Assembly (NCBI RefSeq): GCF_019130065.1
Contig: NZ_JAHSPG010000003.1
Coordinates: forward strand, 372,001-436,000
From: Pinibacter aurantiacus
GTDB lineage: Bacteria; Bacteroidota; Bacteroidia; Chitinophagales; Chitinophagaceae
Length of the DNA: 64,000 nucleotides
Reading direction: 5' to 3'
Numbering within the stretch: position 1 is the first letter of the stretch; the number at the start of each line of letters is the position of its first letter. Shown here in pieces: positions 41,435-49,816 of this stretch. The position numbers and the translations under genes were made by a program. The notes beneath the pieces are model-generated. The model did no database searches. It worked only from the letters and a program-made list of their open reading frames with translations, and was not told the origin of the DNA.

Positions 41435-42202
41435 CTAGCGTTTCCCGAAGTGGTAGCCCACATATACGCAGTATTTAAGACCCGGTGCCAATGCATTTCT
41501 GCTTCCGGATGCATCGACGTGTTTATCCGTCAATAACTTGTCCAGCAAAGGGAATTTGTCAATTATAGCTTGCGACACATCGTTATAAATTATTTCTTTA
41601 GCATGATCGCTCAAGGCACCGGTGGCGTCAAGGTGTATGCCATAGCGGGAAAAGGAAGGAGCGAACAAAGTAAGATCAATGGTAATCCGCCTGGACAGAA
41701 TAAATTGATACCCTAATTGTACTCCGAGGTTGCCAACATTAATTTTTGAATTTATAATGGCTGTAGATGTGCTGCCTGTGGTATCGGTGTATTCCATATG
41801 TCGCTCGCTTCTAAAATCATAGTAGCTGATGTATGGGCCGATATAAAGACCATGCGGCGCAGGAAATTTATTTTCAAACGGCAGATAAAATCTGTAATCG
41901 CCGCCAATAGTAAAACCACTTTTTGAAATACTTCCATTGTATTTTACGCCTGTACGATTCGGGAGAAATACAGGCATTTCAACATATCCTCCTGTGACAG
42001 AAAAAGTTTGATGCTCGGACACATTCCGTTCGTAACTAAACATAAAAACATTGTTATACAATATCCAGTTGGTGATATTGAACTTGATAGTATTCTTGTA
42101 GTAAGTTGAATCATTATTTTTTTGGGCAAATGCATTGTTTACATTTACCAAAAGCAAAAAAACAAGACTGGCTATGAGGTGGATCGGCGTATTGCTTTTC
42201 AT
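41435..42202 (-). CDS. outer-membrane beta-barrel protein (DUF3575-like)
   Basis: Exported protein of 255 residues, signal peptide 1-27 (ending AFAQ). The body alternates polar and hydrophobic residues in strands (TFSVTGGYVEMPVF, FTIGGDYRFYLPF, GLYIGPYISYYDF, NLGVQLGYQFIL) and ends KYCVYVGYHFGKR, as an outer-membrane barrel should, although the last residues are basic rather than the usual aromatic end. It resembles the DUF3575 family. Function unknown. ATG 42202 is chosen for the signal peptide. Confidence 0.72.
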   Translation of the reverse strand: MKSNTPIHLIASLVFLLLVNVNNAFAQKNNDSTYYKNTIKFNITNWILYNNVFMFSYERNVSEHQTFSVTGGYVEMPVFLPNRTGVKYNGSISKSGFTIGGDYRFYLPFENKFPAPHGLYIGPYISYYDFRSERHMEYTDTTGSTSTAIINSKINVGNLGVQLGYQFILSRRITIDLTLFAPSFSRYGIHLDATGALSDHAKEIIYNDVSQAIIDKFPLLDKLLTDKHVDASGSRNALAPGLKYCVYVGYHFGKR

Positions 42203-42315
42203 CACGAGTCGTTTACCAAATAACAAAGCAATAACGGATTAAGTTTGGCGTGCGCGGGGCTTATCTAAACATTAATGTGTGCATTCTGTTATCTATTGTG
42301 AAACAGCCATTTACC

Positions 42316-43650
42316 ATGCCTGAAAATACAGTTACGGAGGGCAAACAGATCCGAAAAAAAGTTAGCAGGAAATCACAGGGCGAATTTGCTACCAGCAAAG
42401 ACCGGCCTGAGATATTAAGTTTTATACAGCAGTCAAACTATGACCGCCTGCAGGACCTCGTTCCTATTCGTCACGCACGCATGAGCACGTCGCCATTCGC
42501 CTTCTACAGGGGAACTGCGTCTATCATGGCTTATGATCTATCGCATATGCCAAATACGGGAATCAATGTGCAGGCCATAGGCGATTGTCACATCATGAAT
42601 TTTGGGGGCTTTGCCACACCGGAAAGAACATTGGTTTTTGATGCGAATGATTTCGACGAAACGCATCCGGCCCCATGGGAGTGGGACGTTAAGCGCCTTG
42701 CCACCAGTTTTGTGCTTGCCGGAAGAAATAATAATCTTGCAGAAATTGATGGACAGGAACTGGCATACACAGTGGCACAATCCTATCGCAGGCACATGTT
42801 TCTTTTTTCAGAAATGAGTATGCTGGACCTGTGGTATATGAAGTTTGATATTGAAACGCTTGCAAGCAAAACAAAGAACGAAACCATTAAAGATTTCCTG
42901 GATGATTCCATTGCAAGGGCACATAAGGAAACTCCTCAAAAAGTGTTTTACAAGATCACACAAGAGGTTTTCGGAAAACTTGAAATCACTGATCAGCCTC
43001 CGCTTATCTATCACACTTTTGATGTGGAAAAAGACAAGGAATACATGCGGTCATTCATGAGCTATTATTTCGACACGCTGCAGCACGACCGTAAATGGCT
43101 GGCAACAAAATATGAAATAGTTGACGTGGCGCTTAAAGTGGTTGGCGTTGGCAGTGTGGGAACAAGATGTTACGTTGTGCTGTTGATGAACGATAAAAAA
43201 GAACCACTTTTCCTGCAAGTAAAAGAAGCAAGACAAAGCGTACTGGAACCTTATACCCAGCTCAGCAAATATTTACACCAGGGGCAACGGGTAGTTGAAG
43301 GCCAGCGATTGGTACAGGCTGCAAGCGACATATTCCTTGGGTGGAGCATTGGGCCCGCGGGAAGGCATTTTTATTTGCGACAGTTAAGGGACCGTAAAAT
43401 TGCCCCAACCATAGAACACTTCAACAAAGCATTGCTCGAGGCTTATGCACGCCTTTGCGGACGCATGCTTGCACGTGCACATGCGAAAACAGGCAACTCG
43501 GCAATCATCAGTTCGTACATGGGCAAAAGTGAAGCTTTTGAAGAAGCGATAAGCAATTTCGCCGCCGCTTATGCAGACCAAACGGATAGAGATTATGAAA
43601 ACTTTCTGAAAGAAATAAAAGCAGGAAGGCTGGCTGTTGAAAAGGGCTGA
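42316..43650 (+). CDS. DUF2252 family protein
   Basis: Cytoplasmic protein of 444 residues of the DUF2252 family, which has a kinase-like fold related to aminoglycoside phosphotransferases. Family motifs are FAFYRGTASIMAYDL, GDCHIMNFGGFATPE, FDANDFDETHPAPWEWDVKRL and LQVKEARQSVLEPY. The biochemical activity of the family is unknown. ATG 42316 (MPENTVTEGK) is chosen; the longer frame from 42250 adds a short segment without similarity. No neighbour hints at function. Confidence 0.88.
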   Translation: MPENTVTEGKQIRKKVSRKSQGEFATSKDRPEILSFIQQSNYDRLQDLVPIRHARMSTSPFAFYRGTASIMAYDLSHMPNTGINVQAIGDCHIMNFGGFATPERTLVFDANDFDETHPAPWEWDVKRLATSFVLAGRNNNLAEIDGQELAYTVAQSYRRHMFLFSEMSMLDLWYMKFDIETLASKTKNETIKDFLDDSIARAHKETPQKVFYKITQEVFGKLEITDQPPLIYHTFDVEKDKEYMRSFMSYYFDTLQHDRKWLATKYEIVDVALKVVGVGSVGTRCYVVLLMNDKKEPLFLQVKEARQSVLEPYTQLSKYLHQGQRVVEGQRLVQAASDIFLGWSIGPAGRHFYLRQLRDRKIAPTIEHFNKALLEAYARLCGRMLARAHAKTGNSAIISSYMGKSEAFEEAISNFAAAYADQTDRDYENFLKEIKAGRLAVEKG

Positions 43651-43767
43651 TGCAATACATATGGGATATAGATCTCCGTTATATCTCCTACTGCCTTGCC
43701 CAAAATAATTTCTAAAAAAATACTAGTTTAGATAACCTTTTCTAATTTCATTTTTCAATCAGTTTTT
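43651..43767. other. short gap without a recognised feature
   Basis: 117 bases. GATATAGATCTCCGTTATATC could form a small hairpin; no clear terminator or promoter box is seen. Confidence 0.3.
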
Positions 43768-44031
43768 ATGGCAGAGGTTTACAAAAATTGTCAAAGCTGC
43801 GGAATGCCGCTAAAACGAGACCCAAAAGGCGGTGGTTCAAATGCAGACGGTTCAAAAAGTACGATGTATTGCAGCTATTGTTTTGAAAACGGGAAATTCA
43901 CACAACCCAATATTACTGCTGCCGAAATGCAGTCTTTTGTAAAAGGAAAGCTAAAGCAAATGGGATTTCCGGGATTTATTGCCGGCTTCTTTACAAAAGG
44001 AATTCCATCGTTGAAACGTTGGAAACAATAA
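43768..44031 (+). CDS. putative zinc-ribbon protein
   Basis: Protein of 87 residues with two CxxC knuckles, CQSCGMPL (8-15) and CSYCFENGKF (35-44), the putative zinc-ribbon pattern seen in small stand-alone proteins. The C-terminal part is basic and helical (VKGKLKQMGFPGFIAG). One zinc ion and a nucleic-acid- or protein-binding role are likely; the partner is unknown. Its stop is 30 bases before the next gene, which may be cotranscribed. Confidence 0.82.
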   Translation: MAEVYKNCQSCGMPLKRDPKGGGSNADGSKSTMYCSYCFENGKFTQPNITAAEMQSFVKGKLKQMGFPGFIAGFFTKGIPSLKRWKQ

Positions 44032-44061
44032 TCCAAATCTCCACTCTCAAATTTAGTTTCA

Positions 44062-44532
44062 TTGCACTATTCATCCGAACAAGAAATTCAGCAACTCGTT
44101 GAACAGTTCAATAATAAAACGCTTCCGAAATCCGCTTGGAGCCATGCCGCGCATTTAACCGTGGGCCTTTGGCATCTACACAATTTTACTTTAGATGAAT
44201 CCATTTGCAGAATGCGTTCGGGAATTGTGTCCTATAACCTTGCAGTAGGCACGGAAAATACCGGTGACAGCGGATACCATGAAACGTTAACTATTTTTTG
44301 GTTAACCATACTTTACCATTTTTTGAAATTGCAGGAAGGCAAATCTTTGCTGGCGCTTTGCAATGAACTCCTCGATAGCAAGCTTGCTATCAATAGCTTA
44401 CCTTTCTTTTTTTATGACAGGGGAAGAATTTTGTCTACCAATGCAAGAGCGAGATTCCAGGAGCCGAACAAAAACGAGGTTAGTCGCCCAATCATCACCC
44501 GCATTTTGACAAACGAGATTGATATTACTTAA
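44062..44532 (+). CDS. unrecognised protein with conserved His motifs
   Basis: Protein of 156 residues without signal peptide. A pattern SHAAHLTVGLWHL (about 26-38) and SGYHETLTIFWL (about 69-80) is shared with a family of uncharacterised bacterial proteins that I remember by look only; the two His-containing motifs could bind a metal or a substrate. The start is TTG 44062; no in-frame ATG precedes the conserved part. Function unknown. Confidence 0.68.
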   Translation: MHYSSEQEIQQLVEQFNNKTLPKSAWSHAAHLTVGLWHLHNFTLDESICRMRSGIVSYNLAVGTENTGDSGYHETLTIFWLTILYHFLKLQEGKSLLALCNELLDSKLAINSLPFFFYDRGRILSTNARARFQEPNKNEVSRPIITRILTNEIDIT

Positions 44533-44567
44533 CACTGATTTAAGAAATCGTTTTTTTAAATTGTAGA

Positions 44568-45095
44568 ATGAAAATAGCCCACCTTTTTATTCTTCTATTA
44601 TCCTTATCGTATGCAAAGGCTCAGTCCGGCAACCTTATTCGCTGGAATGCGGTAAAAAAAATAACAGTGGAAGACTTTAAGGCTCCCATAGATCCATCTT
44701 ATACCAATGCCGCCTTAACGAACACTTCTATTAAAATGGACATGGGCTATAATTCAAGCGGGTTCACTTATAAAATCAATTGCTTTTTCGATAAATCAAA
44801 ATCATGGATGCGTGTAAAAAACGACTACGTTCTGGCACACGAACAAGTACACTTTGATATCTCGGAACTATATGCGAGGAAGTTGAACAAAGCAATGAAA
44901 GAATACAAGTTTAACCAAAAGACGGTTGGTAAAGATCTGCCCGATATTTATCAGCGCATCATGACAGAACATGAGCAGGTGCAAAAACAATACGACAGCG
45001 AAACCGATCATTCGCTCATTAAAGATGCACAGCAACGATGGTCACATAGGATCTCCGAAGATTTGAAGGAATACCAGGCGTATGCAGGGTATTGA
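44568..45095 (+). CDS. DUF922 family secreted protein (possible metalloprotease)
   Basis: Exported protein of 175 residues, signal peptide 1-18. The motif HEQVHFDISEL (about 91-101) has the HExxH pattern of gluzincin-type zinc proteases, and the family (DUF922) is annotated as probable Zn-dependent proteases. A further His (HEQVQKQYDSETDH) may complete the metal site. Substrate unknown. It is convergent with the next gene and only nine bases away. Confidence 0.8.
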   Translation: MKIAHLFILLLSLSYAKAQSGNLIRWNAVKKITVEDFKAPIDPSYTNAALTNTSIKMDMGYNSSGFTYKINCFFDKSKSWMRVKNDYVLAHEQVHFDISELYARKLNKAMKEYKFNQKTVGKDLPDIYQRIMTEHEQVQKQYDSETDHSLIKDAQQRWSHRISEDLKEYQAYAGY

Positions 45096-45104
45096 TATAA
45101 TTGT

Positions 45105-45515
45105 TTATTCTGTTTCAAATTTCACGCACATATTGGCCAGCTTATAGTAGCTATCCACTGCTTTTCCATGTATCAAAGCAGGGTTCCACATACCGTCGGT
45201 TAATTTTATGAAACGAACGATTTCACTATTCCAACAACTGCCATCTTCTCTGTTTGTTTTAATAGAATCCACCGAACCATTTCTTCTTACAATAAATGTA
45301 ATGGCGCTTGGAAAATTGTCAAGTTCATCATTGTCAACACACTTTTTAGGCACTTGCAGATTTTTATTTAAAAACCTTGCCCACACAGATGCACCTCCTT
45401 TGAATTCAGCCTCCACATCTACTTTTGTGTAAACTTTATTGACAGGAACGGTTTTCTTTTGTGCAGTAACAATACCACAAAAAAATAATAAACAGAGAAT
45501 GAAGATAAATTTCAT
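45105..45515 (-). CDS. secreted TonB C-terminal-like protein
   Basis: Exported protein of about 136 residues, signal peptide 1-19 ending VTAQ. The rest resembles the TonB C-terminal domain used as a free periplasmic module: VDVEAEFKGGASVWARFLNK, AITFIVRRNGSVDSIKTNRE and a final strand with MWNPALIHGKAVDSYYKL. There is no N-terminal membrane anchor or proline-rich spacer, so it cannot replace TonB itself. ATG 45515 is chosen; the longer frame passes through a GGGCGAAT palindrome. Confidence 0.78.
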   Translation of the reverse strand: MKFIFILCLLFFCGIVTAQKKTVPVNKVYTKVDVEAEFKGGASVWARFLNKNLQVPKKCVDNDELDNFPSAITFIVRRNGSVDSIKTNREDGSCWNSEIVRFIKLTDGMWNPALIHGKAVDSYYKLANMCVKFETE

Positions 45516-45525
45516 TTTGGGTCTT

Positions 45526-45644
45526 GTAGGGGCGAATTGCATTCGCCCTGATGCACATAAAATATCTAACATAAAAATACAGAATCCACGCAAATTTTTG
45601 TTGCATCATCGGGGTGCAGCAGGGCGAATGCGATTCGCCCCTAC
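45526..45644. repeat. inverted pair of GGGCGAAT palindromes
   Basis: GTAGGGGCGAATTGCATTCG... (45526-45550) and its reverse complement (45620-45644, one mismatch over 25 bases) stand about 70 bases apart. Each arm is itself nearly palindromic. Related to the copies at 5167-5210. Confidence 0.8.
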
Positions 45645-45658
45645 GGCATTCATAATGT

Positions 45659-47209
45659 TTACGGATATTCCTTCATCAATTGCATCAACACACCATTCGT
45701 CCAGCCGAAACCATCCTGCGATGGATATTCGCCGCCGCCAGCTGCTGCATCAATATTTTCAACATTGTATTTCTCCATCATTTTGCCGGTGGCTTTATAA
45801 ACCTTTATATTCAGGTCGATCCAGCGTTTGGCGATCTCTTTGGCAAGATCATTTTTCCCGTATTGCTCCAAACCTTTGATGGTCATCCATTCCAGCGGTG
45901 CCCAGCCATTTGGCGCATCCCACTGCTGGCCGCTGTTTTTAAGCGTTGTAACAACACCGCCCGGTTTTAAAAATTTCTTTTCAACAATAGCTGCTGCTTT
46001 TTCAATCCTCTCTTTTGGTGCCAGCGCAAAGTAAAATGGCGCGATGCCGGCAATCGTCATCGAATTACTCAATGCTTTCCCGCTGATGTTGTAATCGTAA
46101 TACCAGCCATCAGCTGAGTTGTATAAATATTTGTTGATAGCGATTTTTCGTTTCTCTGCAATTTGCGTGTACAAATTTGCCCTCAATAAATCGCCGGTTG
46201 CTTTGTATGATTTTGATAAAGTAATTTCCAAATGATACAACAAGCAATTCAAATCTACCGGTAAGAAGTTGGTCGTTTCGATGGTTGAAATGTTTTTGCC
46301 ATCGGCAAACCATCTTGTGCTAAAATCCCAACCACTTTCTGCTGCTGAGCGCAGGCTTCTGTAGCGTGCCTTTTTAACTGCTTCACTTGCTTTTGCACCA
46401 AGCTCTACATCTTCTCTGTAACTCTCCTGGCGCGGCGTTTCGTATTGATCGTAGTACCTGTTTAAAACATCTCCATTCGGCATTTTCACAACGTGCTTTG
46501 TTGGTGCCGTTTTGTCCATCCAGTAATCGTATTCACTTTGCAATGGACGCTGGTATTCTGCATACACTTTATCGCCGCTTTTCTTTGCCAATAAATCGAG
46601 CATCAAAGAAAAGAACGGCGGCTGCGACCTGCTTAAATAATAGGTGCGATTACCGTTGGGCACATGTCCATACTGACTTAGAAGCCACGAAAAATTATTT
46701 ACGAGATTTTCAATCATGGCATTTTCGCCACTTGCTTCAAGGCCAAGCATGGTGAAATAAGAATCCCAATAATATACTTCGCGGAACCTACCGCCCGGAA
46801 CAATATATGGATTAGGCAGCGGCAACAATGTACTTCCCGCTACGGCGTTGTCCGGATTTCTTTTGAGCACTTGCCACAGTTGTTTGATATGCGTTTGCAC
46901 ATCCACGTTCTTGTCTGTTTTATAATTGTCAGACGGAGCAACGGGCAAATCGAAATTATCTTCCACAAATTTCTTCAATGAAAAATCTGCAGCAGGAGCC
47001 TTCTTGATTTTTGCATATTCTTCTGCAATTTCGGCAGGGGATCTTTTGGCCGTGCAATCCACAAACGTTTTGCCATCAGGGAAAATGCGGTTCATTTGCA
47101 CATCCACAAACAACTCACCGTATAGTTTATCCGGCGGTATGGTGTCCTGTGCATTTGCTGATATGGCAATAGAAAGTGGAATGGCCATGGAATAAATCAT
47201 TCGCTTCAT
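45659..47209 (-). CDS. treA: alpha,alpha-trehalase (GH37)
   Basis: Periplasmic trehalase of 516 residues with signal peptide (1-20, ending ANAQ); splits trehalose to glucose. Both GH37 signatures are present: PGGRFREVYYWDSY (about 139-152) and QWDAPNGWAP (about 430-439); further conserved stretches are NRTYYLSRSQPPF and EKYN near the C-terminus. Inverting mechanism with Asp and Glu as acid/base. Monocistronic, with repeats on both sides. Confidence 0.95.
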   Translation of the reverse strand: MKRMIYSMAIPLSIAISANAQDTIPPDKLYGELFVDVQMNRIFPDGKTFVDCTAKRSPAEIAEEYAKIKKAPAADFSLKKFVEDNFDLPVAPSDNYKTDKNVDVQTHIKQLWQVLKRNPDNAVAGSTLLPLPNPYIVPGGRFREVYYWDSYFTMLGLEASGENAMIENLVNNFSWLLSQYGHVPNGNRTYYLSRSQPPFFSLMLDLLAKKSGDKVYAEYQRPLQSEYDYWMDKTAPTKHVVKMPNGDVLNRYYDQYETPRQESYREDVELGAKASEAVKKARYRSLRSAAESGWDFSTRWFADGKNISTIETTNFLPVDLNCLLYHLEITLSKSYKATGDLLRANLYTQIAEKRKIAINKYLYNSADGWYYDYNISGKALSNSMTIAGIAPFYFALAPKERIEKAAAIVEKKFLKPGGVVTTLKNSGQQWDAPNGWAPLEWMTIKGLEQYGKNDLAKEIAKRWIDLNIKVYKATGKMMEKYNVENIDAAAGGGEYPSQDGFGWTNGVLMQLMKEYP

Positions 47210-47250
47210 AAGTAGGTTTTCTAAACAAATATAAATAGCCAGAGTTCATT

Positions 47251-47391
47251 TAATAACTGAATAATTGAATAACTGAATAACTGAGTTCGACCATGGAATC
47301 TTTACCACTATAACAATGGTTAAAATACTATAGGCACTCTTGAACGATCAACCCTTCAGTTATTCAGTTACTCAGTTATTCAGCTATTTGT
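47251..47391. repeat. TGAATAAC-word inverted arms
   Basis: The left arm (47251-47285) is AATAACTGAATAATTGAATA and more; the right arm (about 47355-47391) is TTCAGTTATTCAGTTACTCA and more; the loop of about 70 bases is unlike other copies. It lies between trehalase and the deoxynucleoside kinase. Confidence 0.82.
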
Positions 47392-47397
47392 AAATAA

Positions 47398-47432
47398 AAA
47401 AGCGCTGGCTCTCACAAGGCCAACGCTTCAAT
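47398..47432 (-). terminator. terminator of the deoxynucleoside kinase
   Basis: On the minus strand AAGCGTTGGC...GCCAGCGCTT pair with one mismatch and are followed by TTTTTTA. It lies 19-52 bases after the kinase stop. Confidence 0.82.
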
Positions 47433-47450
47433 TATTTTGCCGGAAAAAAA

Positions 47451-48086
47451 CTAGAACAATCCGTACAACTGCGAATCAATTTTGTTGATTATATCACCCA
47501 AATGTTCTTCGTTTTCTGCGAATTTGTTTTTATCAACGTCTATTACCAATAACGGACCTTCTTTGTAAGATTCGATCCATTTGTTGTAATAGTCGTTCAG
47601 GCGCTTCAGGTAGTCCAGCCTGATATTTTCTTCGTATTCCCTTCCGCGTTTTTGTATTTGCGCAACCAATGTTGGAACAGATGCCTGCAAATAGATCATC
47701 AGGTCAGGAGGCTGCACCATCCCCTTAAGGGTTTGGAAAAATTTATAGTAGTTGTCAAAATCGCGTTTATTCATCAATCCCATCTCATGAAGGTTTGGCG
47801 CAAATATGTTTGCATCTTCATAGATCGTTCTGTCCTGAATAACGGTTTCTGTTCCTCTGTGAATATCCAGCAGCTGATTAAGGCGGCTGTTCAAAAAGAA
47901 TATCTGAAGATTGAAGCTCCAGCGGGGCATGTCTTCATAAAAATCATTCAGGTACGGGTTGTGGTCAACATCTTCAAATTGCGGTATCCACTTATAATGC
48001 TTGCTCAGCATTTCCGTTAAAGTGGTTTTACCAGCACCGATGTTTCCGGCAATCGCTATGTGTTTGGGTTTTTTTGCTTTAGCCAT
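47451..48086 (-). CDS. deoxynucleoside kinase
   Basis: Salvage kinase of 211 residues phosphorylating deoxynucleosides. P-loop GNIGAGKTT (14-22), the DRTIYED motif (about 85-91) with the catalytic Glu/Asp-Arg region, and the LID-type RGREYEENIRLDYL stretch (about 149-162) identify the dNK/dGK-dAK family. Base specificity (deoxyadenosine/deoxyguanosine is common for this group) is inferred. Located just downstream of trpS on the same strand. Confidence 0.9.
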   Translation of the reverse strand: MAKAKKPKHIAIAGNIGAGKTTLTEMLSKHYKWIPQFEDVDHNPYLNDFYEDMPRWSFNLQIFFLNSRLNQLLDIHRGTETVIQDRTIYEDANIFAPNLHEMGLMNKRDFDNYYKFFQTLKGMVQPPDLMIYLQASVPTLVAQIQKRGREYEENIRLDYLKRLNDYYNKWIESYKEGPLLVIDVDKNKFAENEEHLGDIINKIDSQLYGLF

Positions 48087-48129
48087 GAAATAAAATGTAA
48101 AACAGTCAAATTTTATTAGGGTATGTAAA

Positions 48130-49134
48130 TTAATAAACTAATCCCATGTGTTCTCTAACCTTCTCCATGGTTGCATTAGCGCTCTTTCTCGCTTTTTCCG
48201 CACCTTTTTCCATCACTTCTTTCAAATACTTTTCGTCTGTGCGGATGCTTTCTGCTTTTTCACGGATAGGTGCGATGAATTTCACCATATCTTCTGCCAG
48301 CTGCTTCTTCATGTCGCCGTAACGGATAACGCAATTATTGAAATCGCTTTCAAATTTCTCGATCACATCTTTCTCACTTACCAGGTTCATCAGCAGGAAA
48401 ATGTTTTCGATATAATCGGGCTTCACCGAGTTTGGTTCGGTAGGACCGCTATCTGTCTTAGCCTTCATTACCTTTTTGCGGATAAGGTCATCAGAGTCCG
48501 CCAAATATAATGTCGCATTCTGGTTTTCGCTCTTACTCATTTTTCCTGCACCATCAAGACTGGGCACTTTTACCAGCGCCTGCCCAAAGTTGAACGCCTG
48601 TGGTTCGGGGAAAACATCGCCATAACGGTGATTGAACCTGTTGGCATACGTACGTGCAATTTCCAGGTGCTGCTCCTGATCCTTACCAACCGGCACCAGC
48701 GCTGCGCGGTGAAGCAGGATATCTGCCGCCATCAACACAGGGTAAGTCAGCAAACCGGCATTTACGTTATCCGGTTGTAGTCTTACCTTGTCTTTAAAAG
48801 TAGGCGTTTTTTCCAGCTCACCTTTGTAAGCCAGCATATTCAAATAAAGGTATAGTTCGCTTGTTTCACGAACATGGCTCTGGCAGAAAAGCGCTGCTTT
48901 ATCAGGATCAAGACCCGAAGCAATATTCTCAGCCAATACGCGATGCACATGTCCTTTTAACTCTTTTGTATCAGGATGTGTAGTAAGCGAATGCAGATCC
49001 GCTACCATAAAATAACATTCATATTCATCCTGCATGCGCACATAATTGCGCAATGCCCCAAAGTAATTGCCCAAATGCAAAAACCCCGTGGGACGGATGC
49101 CACTCATTACTATCTGTTTTTTCCCTTTTTCCAT
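48130..49134 (-). CDS. trpS: tryptophan-tRNA ligase
   Basis: Class Ic aminoacyl-tRNA synthetase of 334 residues. The HIGH-type motif HLGNYFGAL and KMSKS in GAGKMSKSENQ are present, with the tryptophan-specific SGIRPTGFLH start and MVADLHSLTTHP. ATG 49134 (MEKGKKQIVMSG) is the right start: the longest frame to 49245 adds 37 residues coded by AATTTGAA-word arms. The sequence upstream of the start, TATCTTCG, is a weak -7 box seven bases from the ATG. Confidence 0.95.
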   Translation of the reverse strand: MEKGKKQIVMSGIRPTGFLHLGNYFGALRNYVRMQDEYECYFMVADLHSLTTHPDTKELKGHVHRVLAENIASGLDPDKAALFCQSHVRETSELYLYLNMLAYKGELEKTPTFKDKVRLQPDNVNAGLLTYPVLMAADILLHRAALVPVGKDQEQHLEIARTYANRFNHRYGDVFPEPQAFNFGQALVKVPSLDGAGKMSKSENQNATLYLADSDDLIRKKVMKAKTDSGPTEPNSVKPDYIENIFLLMNLVSEKDVIEKFESDFNNCVIRYGDMKKQLAEDMVKFIAPIREKAESIRTDEKYLKEVMEKGAEKARKSANATMEKVREHMGLVY

Positions 49135-49147
49135 AACCGGGCGAAGA

Positions 49148-49352
49148 TAAGAATTTGAAAATTTGAAAATGTGGAAATTTGAAAATGGAAGTACAGAATG
49201 CGGGAATTTGAAAATATGAGAATTTGAAAATGGAAGGTGCGGCAAGCCTGCTGGTTTTCGACAGCCGCCATTGCATAGGAATTAAATAATTGTCAAGAAA
49301 AGTATGCAGCACGCCCAATTTTCAAATTTTCAAATTACCATATTTTCAAATT
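49148..49352. repeat. AATTTGAA-word arms between trpS and gatC
   Basis: A long left arm (49150-49229) GAATTTGAAAATTTGAAAAT and more and a right arm (49318-49352) TTTTCAAATTTTCAAATTAC and more flank about 90 bases of unique sequence in a divergent gap. Confidence 0.8.
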
Positions 49353-49361
49353 GGTTTCCCG

Positions 49362-49369
49362 TATTTTTG
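49362..49369 (+). promoter_or_regulatory. -7 box TATTTTTG, 4 bases before gatC
   Basis: TATTTTTG followed by GAAT and ATG 49374. Same four-base spacing as at 3170 and 5034, implying a leaderless mRNA. Confidence 0.55.
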
Positions 49370-49373
49370 GAAT

Positions 49374-49664
49374 ATGGAAGTAACAGATAAATTAGTGGAC
49401 AACCTGGCGGCATTATCCAGATTAAGCTTTAATGAAGCGGAAAAGCAGGAAATTAAAAGCGATTTGGAAAAAATGATTGCTTTTGTGGAGAAGCTTCAGG
49501 AGGTGGATACGACGGGCACAGAGCCTCTATTACACATGACCAGCGTGACTGATGCTTTTCGTGAGGACGTGGTTAAAGGTTCCATGCCTAAAAATGAGGC
49601 GTTAAAGAACGCTCCTTTGGCAGATTCTGACTATTTTAAAGTGCCGAAAGTAATTCAGAAATAG
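49374..49664 (+). CDS. gatC: Asp-tRNA(Asn)/Glu-tRNA(Gln) amidotransferase subunit C
   Basis: Small subunit of GatCAB, which amidates Glu-tRNA(Gln) or Asp-tRNA(Asn). The 96 residues match the family: VDNLAALSRLSFNEAEKQEI, MIAFVEKLQEVDTTGTEPL, FREDVVKGSMPKNEALKNAP and YFKVPKVIQK. ATG 49374 is preferred; the upstream frame runs through repeats. gatA and gatB are elsewhere. Likely leaderless transcript. Confidence 0.93.
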   Translation: MEVTDKLVDNLAALSRLSFNEAEKQEIKSDLEKMIAFVEKLQEVDTTGTEPLLHMTSVTDAFREDVVKGSMPKNEALKNAPLADSDYFKVPKVIQK

Positions 49665-49669
49665 TGGAA

Positions 49670-49795
49670 AATTGAAAGTTGAAAACGTTTTTTAGTTGAG
49701 AATTGAGAGTTGAGAGTTGAGAGTTAGAAATGAATTCTAAACTGAATGATTTTGTCAAATTCACTCTCAACTCTCCATTCTCAACTCTCAACTAA
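49670..49795. repeat. GAGAGTT-word inverted arms
   Basis: The left arm (49670-49729) TGGAAAATTGAAAGTTGAAA and GAGAGTTGAGAGTTGAGAGT; the right arm (49759-49795) TCACTCTCAACTCTCCATTC and more. It fills the gap between gatC and the ABC gene. Confidence 0.8.
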
Positions 49796-49816
49796 TTCAA
49801 AACTCATAACCTCTCT

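Noticed and set aside
45105-45515. A functional TonB energy transducer
   Set aside because: The protein has a TonB C-terminal-like domain but a cleavable signal peptide instead of a membrane anchor and no proline-rich spacer.
49135-49245. 37-codon N-terminal extension of trpS
   Set aside because: It is coded entirely by AATTTGAA-word arms; TrpS proteins start at the MEKGKKQIVMSG equivalent.
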